Source: a bacterium
GTDB lineage: Archaea > Aenigmatarchaeota > Aenigmatarchaeia > CG10238-14 > SCSR01
Assembly (NCBI GenBank): GCA_027310405.1
Contig: DAIDAX010000003.1
Location: forward strand, 1 to 40,257
Length of the DNA: 40,257 nt
Direction: 5' to 3'
Shown here: in pieces, positions 32,591 to 40,257 of the stretch
Layout: each line of letters begins with the position of its first letter
Position numbering within the stretch: the stretch's first letter is position 1
Made by a program: the position numbers and the translations under genes
Notes under the pieces: generated by a model
What the model saw: the letters and a program-made list of their open reading frames with translations, nothing else
Told to the model about the DNA's origin: nothing
Databases searched by the model: none

Positions 32591-32721
32591 AACGACATTA
32601 CGACACTAACGACACAAACGACACCTAAGAAGTGTCGTTCAAGTGTCGTTTTAGTGTCGTTTAATATAATTTATTCCGTTTTTAGTGTCGTTTCTTCTTA
32701 GTAAGTGTCGTTAGTGTCGTT
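32591..32721. repeat. Iteron-like cluster of AACGACAC / GTGTCGTT 8-mers
   Basis: Three exact or near-exact AACGACAC-type copies start at 32599 (TACGACAC), 32608 and 32617, with AACGACAT at 32591. Six exact inverted copies GTGTCGTT start at 32632, 32643, 32654, 32685, 32705 and 32714. Spacing within the runs is 8-11 bases, close to one helical turn. The innermost pair (32617-32624 and 32632-32639) forms an 8-bp stem with a 7-base loop. No coding frame explains this. It is the main content of the gene-free stretch 32485-32826 and looks like an origin, operator or partition site. Confidence 0.85.
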
Positions 32722-32780
32722 TTTTCATTGTTAAAAAAATAGGATATATAAATCAAATTTTTACCCTAACTCACTTATCA

Positions 32781-32791
32781 CTCCGTGGGCA
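32781..32791 (+). repeat. attR, 11-bp direct repeat
   Basis: This is an exact copy of CTCCGTGGGCA, 5178 bp from attL, with no other tRNA-like sequence around it. It marks the right end of the element, directly before the minD promoter region. Confidence 0.85.
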
Positions 32792-32826
32792 AACTCTTTT
32801 AATGTTCGAATTACAATTGTAGATTA

Positions 32827-33606
32827 ATGGCTACTCGTTTAATTTGTGTTACTAGTGGCAAGGGGGGAGTCGGAAAGACTACAGTCGTTTCAAATCTTGC
32901 TTCAGCTTTGACAGAACTTGGACAAAACGTTATTGCTGTTGACGCAAACTTAACAACTCCAAATCTTGGTCTGCATCTTGGATATCATCTAGCTGGAAAA
33001 ACTTTGCACGATGTTCTAAGAGGGAGAGCGAAACTAAATCAGGCAATCTATTCTCATCCGTATGGTTTCAAAATTTTACCAGCAAGCATGTCAGTAAATG
33101 ATTTGCAAAATGTTGATGTCGGACGTTTGCCATCTGCAGTTTTGGGTTTGATGGGTAAAGCCGATTATGTGTTGATGGACTCCGCAGCCGGACTCGGTAG
33201 AGAAGCTCTCTATGCTATGCAAGCATCGAATGAAATTTTAGTTGTGACAAATCCTGATTTACCGTCTGTTGCAGACGCTTTGAAAGTTGTGAAAATCGCT
33301 GAGAGAACCGACAAAAAAGTTTTGGGAGTTGTTGTCAATCGAGTGCAAAGAAAATGGCATGAACTTTCTGATTACGAAATTGAAAAAACTCTAGGACACA
33401 AAGTTCTTGTGACGATTCCAGAAGACAAAAACGTTGCAAAGGCAATAACTTTGAAAATGCCAGTTACGGAATTTGCTCCGACCACAGAATCTTCTCTTGC
33501 CATAAAACAACTTGCACACAATTTAGTTGGGAGAGAATTTCATTATCCGAAAATTACGACTGCAAAAAATTTGATCGAAAGATTAGCTTCGTGGATGACA
33601 GGTTAG
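32827..33606 (+). CDS. minD: MinD/ParA-family ATPase
   Basis: The 259-residue product has the deviant Walker A SGKGGVGKTT (10-19) with its signature Lys (K12), a switch I-like DANLTTPNLGLHLG and a switch II VLMDSAAGLG. MinD-type ATPases position cell-division or other surface complexes. The C terminus (TTAKNLIERLASWMTG) is helical and might act as a membrane-targeting helix. The gene lies outside the element: attR ends 35 bases before its ATG, and CTTTTAATG near 32796-32804 is at TATA distance. Its 3' end overlaps convergent pheT by four bases. Confidence 0.92.
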   Translation: MATRLICVTSGKGGVGKTTVVSNLASALTELGQNVIAVDANLTTPNLGLHLGYHLAGKTLHDVLRGRAKLNQAIYSHPYGFKILPASMSVNDLQNVDVGRLPSAVLGLMGKADYVLMDSAAGLGREALYAMQASNEILVVTNPDLPSVADALKVVKIAERTDKKVLGVVVNRVQRKWHELSDYEIEKTLGHKVLVTIPEDKNVAKAITLKMPVTEFAPTTESSLAIKQLAHNLVGREFHYPKITTAKNLIERLASWMTG

Positions 33607-35237
33607 ATATCCTCAACAAAAAGTTCAAAACTTGCAACTGGAACTTCTATTTCCCAATTTTCTAAAACTTGTGGATGAACTTCACCAAAGCTTCCAATAA
33701 TTTTTTTATTTGAAATTATACGAGCTGCTCTTCCATTTATGTAACAATTTTCCTGATAAGGTTGGAGTGAATAGTTGATTCCAAAATTCTTCAGAAATGT
33801 ATCAACAACTCCTTTTGCTTCTGCAAAGTTTGATTTGCTATGTGCAATCACTCCACAAACTTTTCTTAAACTTTTCGTTCTAGTTTCTTCTTCAGGAGAA
33901 ATCAAAACAACATCTCCAACCTCGAAAATATTTTGTGGATATGCAACATGTTTGTTCACCGAAAGTATTTTCATCAAACTCGGCAACATCCAAGATCGTA
34001 GACATGTGTAATTTTCAGAAACCGGATTTTGTATTTCTACAACTTTCTCTCTTGAAACATTCATTTTGTCAAACTGTTCAAGAGGATTACTCATAACAAA
34101 GTTGATTGTTTCTTGAAATCCCATTCCAATTAACAAGTGTCGAATTTTTTCGCAAGTTCTTTCAAGTTCCAAAGCCTTTCCGTAAGTTGCAACATTTGGT
34201 AACTGCGGTGTTAAGTTATTTAGTCCATAAGCATATGCAACATCTTCGATAACATCTACTTGATGAAGAATATCAGCACGATATGGTGGAATGACAACTT
34301 CTATTTTTTCACCGTTTATCACAGAACTGTAGCCCATTCTTTGCAACAACTGTATAATGTCTTTTTTTGAAAGTGATACACCAATCATTTTCTCGAGATA
34401 TGGATAATCAACTTCGATAACAGTTTCCTGTAGGTTTGGTGTAATCTCAGATTTTTTTCCGAGTTTCAATTTCAGATACTCGATTTTGCATCCACGTTCT
34501 GCTAGATTTGTAACTAAGATATTCAATGCTTGATTTATCGCAGCTTTATCTAAGCCAGTTACATCAATGAAAAGATTTTTCGTTTTTTCTGTAACTCTTG
34601 TTCTTTCTGAATTTATCACAGGTGGAAAACTGAAAATTCCTTGAGCGTCTTCAAAGACTGGCCAAAGTTTTGCAGAAGAAATTAAATTTCCATACATTTT
34701 TCCTTTTGGTGAATTTTCTAAAACTTCTCGCAGGGTCATCACGTTTTCAAAATCAAGCGGAATCATTTTAGAATCTCGTGAAACTCCAGAATATGAAATT
34801 GGCGGAATAATTTTATCAAAGTCATGAACTCCTATAGCAACCTTTCTTCTATTCCTACCAATCGTTGCGTGCAGAACTTCTTGTATATTCATCAAACTTT
34901 TTATTACATCATCAGTCAACGAAACATTTCTCACAATAGCCGCTGCTATGAATGGTCTTATTGGTACACTATCAACTTTTATTTCAAGAGTTGAATTCGT
35001 TGACAAGAATTTTTGCAAATTATTTTTAATCTCAAGATAATTACGAATCGCACGTGCGAGTCCTTCTACTCCAAATAAGTCGGGTCGGTCTGGAGTAACT
35101 TCCAATTTTATTTCGGAATCCGTCTGCTCTTCAACTCCAGGCTTTATCAAGGAGACAACTTCTTCCAGCTGCTCATTGCCAAGTTTCTTCCCGACAAGTT
35201 TTTGCAAATCTTTTTTGTTGTAAGTTATTAACGGCAT
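33603..35237 (-). CDS. pheT: Phenylalanyl-tRNA synthetase beta subunit
   Basis: The beta subunit forms an alpha2-beta2 enzyme with PheS. From ATG 35237 it has 544 residues, the archaeal length. The start MPLITYNKKDLQKLVG matches the archaeal N terminus. TPDRPDLFGVEGLARAIRNYL and the B5 segment VIPPYRADILHQVDVIEDVAYAYG are characteristic. No bacterial-type tRNA-binding or C-terminal anticodon domain is present. The frame is open to 35267, but the ATG at 35237 overlaps the pheS stop by one base (TAATG), which settles the start and shows translational coupling. Confidence 0.97.
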   Translation of the reverse strand: MPLITYNKKDLQKLVGKKLGNEQLEEVVSLIKPGVEEQTDSEIKLEVTPDRPDLFGVEGLARAIRNYLEIKNNLQKFLSTNSTLEIKVDSVPIRPFIAAAIVRNVSLTDDVIKSLMNIQEVLHATIGRNRRKVAIGVHDFDKIIPPISYSGVSRDSKMIPLDFENVMTLREVLENSPKGKMYGNLISSAKLWPVFEDAQGIFSFPPVINSERTRVTEKTKNLFIDVTGLDKAAINQALNILVTNLAERGCKIEYLKLKLGKKSEITPNLQETVIEVDYPYLEKMIGVSLSKKDIIQLLQRMGYSSVINGEKIEVVIPPYRADILHQVDVIEDVAYAYGLNNLTPQLPNVATYGKALELERTCEKIRHLLIGMGFQETINFVMSNPLEQFDKMNVSREKVVEIQNPVSENYTCLRSWMLPSLMKILSVNKHVAYPQNIFEVGDVVLISPEEETRTKSLRKVCGVIAHSKSNFAEAKGVVDTFLKNFGINYSLQPYQENCYINGRAARIISNKKIIGSFGEVHPQVLENWEIEVPVASFELFVEDI

Positions 35238-36499
35238 TATTTCACCAAAGATTTTTCTCGAAGCCACTTCAAATTATCGGAATATAAATATCGGATGTCA
35301 TTTACTCCAAGTTTGATCATCGCAAGCCTTCCAATACCGAGTCCCCACGCTAAAACTGGAACTTCTATTCCAAGTGGTAGAGTGACTTCAGGTCTGAAAA
35401 TTCCAGAGCCACCAATCTCAACCCAACCAAGTTCAGGATGATATGCAAGTCCTTCCACAGAAGGTTCTGTGAATGGGAAATACGAAGGCTTGAATCTAAC
35501 TTTTTCCGCACCAGTAACAGCTATTACAATTTCTTTCAAGTAGCCGAGTAAATTTTTCAAATTCAACCCTTCACCAACAACAATTCCTTCGCACTGATCA
35601 AATTCTGCAAGATGTTTAGCATCAATAACATCGGAACGAAAAACTCTATCGATCATAAACATTTTGTGCGGAATATCTTCTTTCTTTAATTTACTCAATG
35701 TTCTTGCTGATAATGCAGTTCCCTGACTCCTCAAGAGTAATTTCTTTGCAAATGAAAAATCCCAACTCCCCCATCCTCTACTCCCAGTTATCCAACCATT
35801 TTCATGCGTGGCTTCGACTCGTCCCCACAACTGTTTGTCTAAAACTTTTCCATCTTGGGAATTTTTCACATTAAGCACATCATGTATTCCTCTGGCTGGA
35901 TGATCTGATGGCATGAATAGAGCATCGAAATTCCAAAAGTTCATTTCAACAAGTGGCCCACGTGCTTCAACAAAACCAAGTCCAATTAGTTTTTTACGAA
36001 TATCGTCAATAACTTGCCTGTAAGGATGTGATTTTCCTACAGAAACAATTTTTTGCGGTGCAACATTTATGTTAATTGGTGCAAGTTTTGCTTTTTTCCA
36101 CAAACCAGTTTTTAACATTATTGGTGTGAGTTCACTTACTTTCTTTTTCTCCAATTGTTTCGAAAGTTTTTCAACTTCCTCGTAAATTCTTTGTACAAGT
36201 TTTCGTTGAAACAAAACTTCCAAAATATCGGGGTTTACAGTTTCTCCTTTTGAAATTTTTTCAAGTGCATCTTGTTCTGGAAATTCCATTTTTTTGGATA
36301 CGAGAAAAATTTCTCCATTCTTTTCTTGAATAATCTTCTTTTTTTTCAGCCAGAGAAGTGCAATGTCAGCGTGCTTCATTTTTTTCTGGATGTTGTTTAC
36401 AGACAATTGATCTTTTTGTAAAAGCTCGAAAAGATTTTTTTCCGGTAAACCATTTTTTCGATATTCTTCTCCTTCTTTAGTTAGTCTGTAATTTGTCAT
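35237..36499 (-). CDS. pheS: Phenylalanyl-tRNA synthetase alpha subunit
   Basis: The 420-residue alpha subunit holds the catalytic core of PheRS: motif 2 (HKMFMIDRVFRSDVIDAKHLAEFDQCEG) and motif 3 (VPVLAWGLGIGRLAMI). The N-terminal part has two short winged-helix-like pieces (FELLQKDQLSVNNIQKKM). It begins at YRLTKEGEEYRKNGLPEKNL, a position that lies some 70-90 residues inside the usual archaeal protein, so the first tRNA-binding winged helix appears to be missing. The upstream gene ends only 33 bases away, leaving no room for it. pheT follows by overlap. Confidence 0.96.
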   Translation of the reverse strand: MTNYRLTKEGEEYRKNGLPEKNLFELLQKDQLSVNNIQKKMKHADIALLWLKKKKIIQEKNGEIFLVSKKMEFPEQDALEKISKGETVNPDILEVLFQRKLVQRIYEEVEKLSKQLEKKKVSELTPIMLKTGLWKKAKLAPININVAPQKIVSVGKSHPYRQVIDDIRKKLIGLGFVEARGPLVEMNFWNFDALFMPSDHPARGIHDVLNVKNSQDGKVLDKQLWGRVEATHENGWITGSRGWGSWDFSFAKKLLLRSQGTALSARTLSKLKKEDIPHKMFMIDRVFRSDVIDAKHLAEFDQCEGIVVGEGLNLKNLLGYLKEIVIAVTGAEKVRFKPSYFPFTEPSVEGLAYHPELGWVEIGGSGIFRPEVTLPLGIEVPVLAWGLGIGRLAMIKLGVNDIRYLYSDNLKWLREKSLVK

Positions 36500-36532
36500 T
36501 GTTCTCTTCTTTAAGATTAATTTTTAATAAAC

Positions 36533-37243
36533 TTACCTTATTACTTCGTAGTCCGAACGTCTAAATTTCTTGCCATTAATCAGATGTTGTAAGTAAAATT
36601 TGAGATAATTTTTCATAGATTTTACGATTCCCCATTTCTGAAAACGGCGCGTGGAAGTGAACACAGCTGTATTCTCGTCAAAAACAACCTTTCCAAACTT
36701 CGATATTTTTTCAGAAAGGATAAAATCTTCAAGTGCATGTGTTGTTTCATCAAATCCACCAGCTTTTAAAAAAGCACCACGTCGATAACCAACACAAATA
36801 CCAGCAATTTGTGGCTTTTTTGTTTTTAGGCTCAAAACAGTATTCAAATTATACACAGCATACAATAAGGAATTTTTTGAATTATATTCAAGAGGAAGAA
36901 TTGGGCAAGTAGCACAAACAACGTTCTTTGTTTTAAACGAATTTCCAAATTTGGAAATTAAATTTGGCATGGGTATTGTATCACCGTCTATGAAAATCAA
37001 AATATTCCCCTTAGCAACATTTGCACCAACATTTCTTGCTCTACCCACACCTCTTTTTTTCATGCGTACAACTTTATCTGCAAAATTTCTTGCGATTGAG
37101 ACTGTTTTGTCTTTGCTTTCACTATCGACAACAATTATTTCAAATTTTTTTTCATAATCCTGATGTTTTAAAGCAAGCAATGTTCGTTTAATATATTTCT
37201 CTTCATTGAGTGTTGGAACAATTACAGAAATGAAATCCTTCAT
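36533..37243 (-). CDS. Family 2 glycosyltransferase
   Basis: The 236-residue GT-A enzyme starts with FISVIVPTLNEEKYIKRTL and shows IIVVDSESKDKT, the nucleotide-sugar region GRARNVGAN and the metal-binding DGD in FIDGDTIPMP. ALEDFILSEKI supplies the acidic catalytic-base region. There is no strong membrane segment, so it acts at the inner face of the membrane on a lipid or protein acceptor that cannot be told. The Asn-rich surface protein in this window is a possible glycosylation target in the cell. It lies between trpS and pheS on the same strand, one base after trpS. Confidence 0.92.
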   Translation of the reverse strand: MKDFISVIVPTLNEEKYIKRTLLALKHQDYEKKFEIIVVDSESKDKTVSIARNFADKVVRMKKRGVGRARNVGANVAKGNILIFIDGDTIPMPNLISKFGNSFKTKNVVCATCPILPLEYNSKNSLLYAVYNLNTVLSLKTKKPQIAGICVGYRRGAFLKAGGFDETTHALEDFILSEKISKFGKVVFDENTAVFTSTRRFQKWGIVKSMKNYLKFYLQHLINGKKFRRSDYEVIR

Positions 37244-37244
37244 T

Positions 37245-38345
37245 TCATTTACCCAGAACTATTTTTTCTGCTTTAGATAAAAGTTTTTTCTTTTTCTTTT
37301 GATGTTTTTCCAAGAATTTGATAATTATTTCAGTTATTTCATTTTTCATTTCTCCATCAAGCAATTTTCCGGATTTATACAGATTGTAAACTTTCTCAAC
37401 TTTTTTATCGTCTTCTACAAAATGATATTTGTAAAGTTCAAAAACTACACTTTGTTCAGGATTCGCACCAAATTTTCTTTGTTCTTCAACAGTTTTCTGA
37501 CCGCCGGTAAGAGCCTTCGAAACTTTTCTCTTTACATCCTCTGGCTTGTCGTTCAAAGTTATCATCGAATCTGGATTACGTTTACTCATCTTAGTCTCAC
37601 CATTAAGTGCTCTGAAAAACTTGTGGAATATACTGGCTGGTCTTGTAAAATTAAATTCCGGAAATCTGTCAACAATATCTCGCGACAAGAAAATATGTGG
37701 GGCCTGATCTAAACCCACAGGAACTAAAACTGTTTTATGCGAGCCACCTTCTTTTGTTTCTGGAAACAGAATATCTCCAGATTGCGTGAAGGCTGCAAAG
37801 TACAAACCAAATGGGCGTTTGCCATACAAATTCTCCATGTGATTATTCGTAATTTTTCTGCTGAACAAATAACCAAGATTCATTACATGTTTTTCTTGCG
37901 ACTGTCTGTAGATGTAAGCATTTTTTGGATTCAGTCCTAAAGCAAGCAGGTCTGCAACATTATCTACAGCGATTTCGGCTTGTTTGTCGAGTGGTAGTCC
38001 GTTGTCCACCATTCCTTCCAAATCTGCAATTGCGTAGAAAACTTTCGTGCCAAATTCTTTCTGGAAATAAATTATTTCTTCTGCAGTTATTTTGCTGCCG
38101 AGATGAAATTCATTCGTAGGTTTTATTCCTGTCATTATTGCAACTTTTTCTTTGCGTTTGACAGCATCCAAAAATTTATCAAAATCGATGTGTGCAAAAT
38201 CTATTCCACGACGTAAAAATATGTTCGGATTTTTTATTCTTCGCAGAATTGATTCGTCTATTTTTTTCAAATGCATGTCCTGAATGATTTTTTCATAATC
38301 GGTTATTACAGAATTTCCAAACGGATCCAATGTGTTGTCAACCAT
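37245..38345 (-). CDS. trpS: Tryptophanyl-tRNA synthetase, archaeal type
   Basis: This class I enzyme has 366 residues from ATG 38345. The HIGH equivalent is HLGS (81-84) in TNEFHLGSKIT and the KMSKS equivalent is KMSKR (252-256). The GIDFAHIDFDKFLD region before the fold is typical of archaeal and eukaryotic TrpRS, as is the overall length. Starts at GTG 38354 and ATG 38351 are also in frame; ATG 38345 is chosen because GTGAT lies directly upstream and MVDNTLDPFG is a natural N terminus. It heads a minus-strand group with the glycosyltransferase, pheS and pheT. Confidence 0.96.
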   Translation of the reverse strand: MVDNTLDPFGNSVITDYEKIIQDMHLKKIDESILRRIKNPNIFLRRGIDFAHIDFDKFLDAVKRKEKVAIMTGIKPTNEFHLGSKITAEEIIYFQKEFGTKVFYAIADLEGMVDNGLPLDKQAEIAVDNVADLLALGLNPKNAYIYRQSQEKHVMNLGYLFSRKITNNHMENLYGKRPFGLYFAAFTQSGDILFPETKEGGSHKTVLVPVGLDQAPHIFLSRDIVDRFPEFNFTRPASIFHKFFRALNGETKMSKRNPDSMITLNDKPEDVKRKVSKALTGGQKTVEEQRKFGANPEQSVVFELYKYHFVEDDKKVEKVYNLYKSGKLLDGEMKNEITEIIIKFLEKHQKKKKKLLSKAEKIVLGK

Positions 38346-38461
38346 AATCATCACTTTGTTTTTGTTTTAAAAGAAGTTTAGAATAATCGCTAAGCAAAGA
38401 ATTCAAATTCAGAGTGTAATCCATTGGAACATACCACTCAAAGAAAAGTTTGCAGAGAATC

Positions 38462-38469
38462 TATTTAAA
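38462..38469 (+). promoter_or_regulatory. TATA box of rps6e
   Basis: TATTTAAA is centred about 27 bases before the S6e ATG at 38493 and would produce a transcript with almost no leader. Confidence 0.5.
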
Positions 38470-38492
38470 CATTAAACAGACAAAATTGTGTC

Positions 38493-38885
38493 ATGGTAAA
38501 TTTCAAATTTGTAATTAACGAACCAGAGACAAAAAAATCTTTCAATGCAGAATTTGATCAATCGAAAGCCGCAACATTCTTGGGAAAGAAGATTGGTGAC
38601 GAAGTTGATGCAAGTTCTCTGGGTTTGAACGGTTATACGCTGAAAATAACTGGTGGAACAGATAAAGATGGATTTCCTATGCACTCTTCTTTGCATGGTT
38701 CTGTAAAAAAGAAAGTACTTTTGAGCGGACCTCCTGGATTTCATCCAAAATTAAAGGGACAAAGGAAAAGAAAAACTGTACGTGGAGACACAATTTCACA
38801 AGACACGATTCAGATTAACGCAAAAGTTGTGAAGAAAGGAGAAAAATCATTGCAAGAAATTTCCCAGCTAAAGAAAAGTCTGTAG
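38493..38885 (+). CDS. rps6e: Small ribosomal subunit protein eS6 (S6e)
   Basis: The 130-residue product is the archaeal S6e: FKFVINEPETKKSF, LGLNGYTLKITGGTDKDGFPM and GQRKRKTVRGDTISQDTIQIN are all typical of the core beta domain. The frame ends shortly after VKKGEKSLQEI with the odd tail SQLKKSL. Shifting the frame at the CCC run (38863-38865), as if one base were missing, gives SPAKEKSVEKPAEH and a long acidic and Lys-rich tail of the kind found in many archaeal S6e proteins. The core is intact either way. It is followed by the aIF2-gamma gene, an arrangement also known from other archaea. Confidence 0.95.
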   Translation: MVNFKFVINEPETKKSFNAEFDQSKAATFLGKKIGDEVDASSLGLNGYTLKITGGTDKDGFPMHSSLHGSVKKKVLLSGPPGFHPKLKGQRKRKTVRGDTISQDTIQINAKVVKKGEKSLQEISQLKKSL

Positions 38886-38998
38886 AAAAACCGGCAGAAC
38901 ACATTGAAAAGAAAGAAGAGAAGAAAGAACAGCCGAAGGCAGAAGCTCCGAAAGAAGTGAAGAAGGAAGGTGGAGAAGTTCCAGAAGCAAAAGGCTGA
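38866..38998 (+). pseudogene. Out-of-frame continuation of the S6e tail
   Basis: From 38866 the minus-one frame reads AKEKSVEKPAEHIEKKEEKK, then EQPKAEAPKEVKKEGGEVPEAKG, and stops at 38996-38998. This Lys/Glu-rich composition is what S6e tails look like, and the stop falls one base before a TTG that could start aIF2-gamma. I infer a one-base indel, either in the organism or in the sequence. Confidence 0.5.
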
Positions 38999-40208
38999 AT
39001 TGAATGAGAAACTCATACCAGAAGCAAACATCGGAATGGTCGGACACGTTGCACACGGAAAGACAACACTTACTGAAGCACTTACGGGAAAACTGACGCT
39101 AACTCATTCTGAGGAACTCAAGCGCGGAATAACGATTCGTCTGGGTTATGCTGACGTTTCAATTTACAAAGACATGAACGGACACTACTTCAGTTCTGAA
39201 AAATGCCCAATCTGTTTTTCTGATGGAGAAATTTTGCGCACTGTTAGTTTTATCGATGTTCCCGGACACGAAACTCTGATGGCAACTGTTTTGACTGGAG
39301 CTAGTTTGATGGACGGCGCGATTCTTGTTATATCTGCAACAGAAAAATGTCCGCAACCTCAAACCCGCGAGCATTTGACTGCATTGGAAGTTGTCGGAAT
39401 AAAAAATGTTGTCATTGTTCAAAACAAAATTGATCTTGTCACTCCAGAACGAGCGCGAGAAAGCTACAGGGAAATAAAAAATTTCATCAAAGACAGCGTA
39501 ATAGAAAATGCTCCAATAATTCCTGTCTCCGCACAAAAAAGAATAAACATCGATGCAGTTTTCTCAGCGATTGAAGAAAAAATTCCAACTCCGAAAAGAG
39601 ACGAAACTAAAAATGCGAAGATGTTGATCGCGAGAAGTTTTGACATAAATCGTCCAGGCACAGAAGTTAGTAAACTTTCTGGCGGAATTGTTGGAGGATC
39701 TGTTATCCAAGGAAAAATTAGAATCGGCGATGAAATAGAAATTCAACCTGGAACAAGAATTGGAGAAAAATACACTCCACTTACTTCGAAAATTATCGGA
39801 CTGAAGAAAGGACATCTAGAACTTCAAGAAGCTGGAGCAGGAGGTTTGGTAGGATTGATGACTGAGTTAGATCCGTTCTTGACGAAATCGGACTCTCTTG
39901 TCGGAAATGTTGTCGGTCTGAGAGGACAGTTACCTCCCCTATATAATAAACTCAATCTGCAGTTGCATCTTTTACAACGTGCAGTTGGCACCGAAGATTT
40001 TTCAGACGTTAAACCGATAAAAACCGGGGAGAGTCTTTTGATAAACATTGGCACTGCTCGTTCTCTTGGTAACGTTACAGCCGTGAAGAAAGATTTTGTC
40101 GAAATTGAACTCAAAATTCCAATTATTGCAGATTCGGACGAACGCGTTGTTATCTCAAGACAAATTTCAGGACGCTGGAGACTAATTGGATACGGGACGC
40201 TAAGTTAA
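38970..40208 (+). CDS. eif2g: Translation initiation factor aIF2, gamma subunit
   Basis: This GTPase carries initiator Met-tRNA to the small subunit together with alpha and beta subunits. G1 is GHVAHGKT, G3 is DVPGH and G4 is QNKID. The Ala in G1 is as in eukaryotic eIF2-gamma rather than the common Asp. CPICFS supplies only one half of the zinc knuckle; the second CxxC pair found in many homologues is missing. Domains II and III follow with the usual spacing and the protein ends WRLIGYGTL. The start is uncertain: GTG 38970 gives 412 residues and TTG 39000 gives 402. The second fits better if S6e really extends to 38998. Nothing recognisable follows in the last 49 bases. Confidence 0.95.
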   Translation: MEKFQKQKAELNEKLIPEANIGMVGHVAHGKTTLTEALTGKLTLTHSEELKRGITIRLGYADVSIYKDMNGHYFSSEKCPICFSDGEILRTVSFIDVPGHETLMATVLTGASLMDGAILVISATEKCPQPQTREHLTALEVVGIKNVVIVQNKIDLVTPERARESYREIKNFIKDSVIENAPIIPVSAQKRINIDAVFSAIEEKIPTPKRDETKNAKMLIARSFDINRPGTEVSKLSGGIVGGSVIQGKIRIGDEIEIQPGTRIGEKYTPLTSKIIGLKKGHLELQEAGAGGLVGLMTELDPFLTKSDSLVGNVVGLRGQLPPLYNKLNLQLHLLQRAVGTEDFSDVKPIKTGESLLINIGTARSLGNVTAVKKDFVEIELKIPIIADSDERVVISRQISGRWRLIGYGTLS

Positions 40209-40257
40209 GTGAAGAATTAGAAAAAAATCAAGTTTAGCTGGAGCAGTAAATTGTTCC

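Larger units (their letters stand above)
27603..32791. mobile_element. tRNA-integrated mobile element, about 5.2 kb
   Basis: The region lies between two copies of CTCCGTGGGCA, one being the end of tRNA-Arg(UCU). It starts with a tyrosine recombinase gene facing inward and contains a set of small overlapping genes, a helicase-like ATPase, a coiled-coil gene and a terminal iteron block. No capsid, portal or conjugation gene is recognisable, so a plasmid-like or satellite element is more likely than a complete virus. Its codon use is richer in CGN and NCG codons than the flanking genes, consistent with transfer. Without it, minD would lie just downstream of the tRNA. Confidence 0.88.

Noticed and set aside
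40209-40257. Start of another gene after the aIF2-gamma gene
   Set aside because: The remaining 49 bases contain no start codon followed by a frame long enough to judge.

Overview
The window looks like chromosomal DNA of an AT-rich archaeon, most likely of the DPANN group. The evidence is the archaeal versions of translation genes (aIF5B, aIF2-gamma, S6e, archaeal-type LeuRS, IleRS, TrpRS and PheRS), a PIN-ATPase-KH protein, archaeal TATA boxes placed for leaderless transcripts, and a Cas12f (Cas14a) locus, a CRISPR type known mainly from DPANN genomes. The lineage is inferred; there is no rRNA here to settle it.

Layout. 1-2096: the 3' end of a metallophosphoesterase gene facing infB. 2169-6333: a complete type V-F CRISPR-Cas locus, all on the plus strand and tightly packed: cas1, cas2, cas4, cas12f1, a recognisable tracrRNA, a short leader, and six identical 37-nt repeats with five spacers. 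6389-7927: small DPANN-style hypothetical and membrane proteins plus a helix-turn-helix regulator. 7940-11374: a 1144-residue surface protein. 11508-16224: tRNA-Arg(CCU), an M24 peptidase, the PIN-ATPase, a mini zinc-ribbon protein, hisS, tRNA-His, an AbrB-like gene that runs into the tRNA, and a second mini zinc ribbon. 16381-27495: ileS, an OB-fold protein, a TctA-like membrane protein, a short alaS, a DUF429 protein, a thioredoxin-like secreted protein, a SpoIIM-family protein and leuS.

27539-32791: tRNA-Arg(UCU) carrying an integrated element of about 5.2 kb. It is bounded by an 11-bp direct repeat copied from the tRNA 3' end and encodes a tyrosine recombinase, a run of small overlapping genes (a putative ribbon-helix-helix protein, a zinc ribbon), a P-loop helicase-like ATPase and a coiled-coil protein. 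It ends in a non-coding block with ten copies of an 8-mer (AACGACAC/GTGTCGTT), a perfect AT palindrome and a G-run, which together look like a replication origin or partition site. 32827-40208: minD, pheT, pheS, a glycosyltransferase, trpS, rps6e (with an apparent frameshift in its tail) and the aIF2-gamma gene.

How the parts work together. Most of the window is translation machinery: seven synthetase genes, three initiation or ribosomal genes and three tRNAs. Two accessory modules are set into it. In the CRISPR module, Cas1-Cas2-Cas4 would acquire spacers and Cas12f1 with tracrRNA and crRNA would cut targets. The tRNA-integrated element is a self-contained small replicon. Cas12f systems are already described; the notable points here are a Cas12f1 without the N-terminal zinc-finger cysteines, a repeat and anti-repeat that differ from the reference system I remember, and a small element with a striking iteron block.
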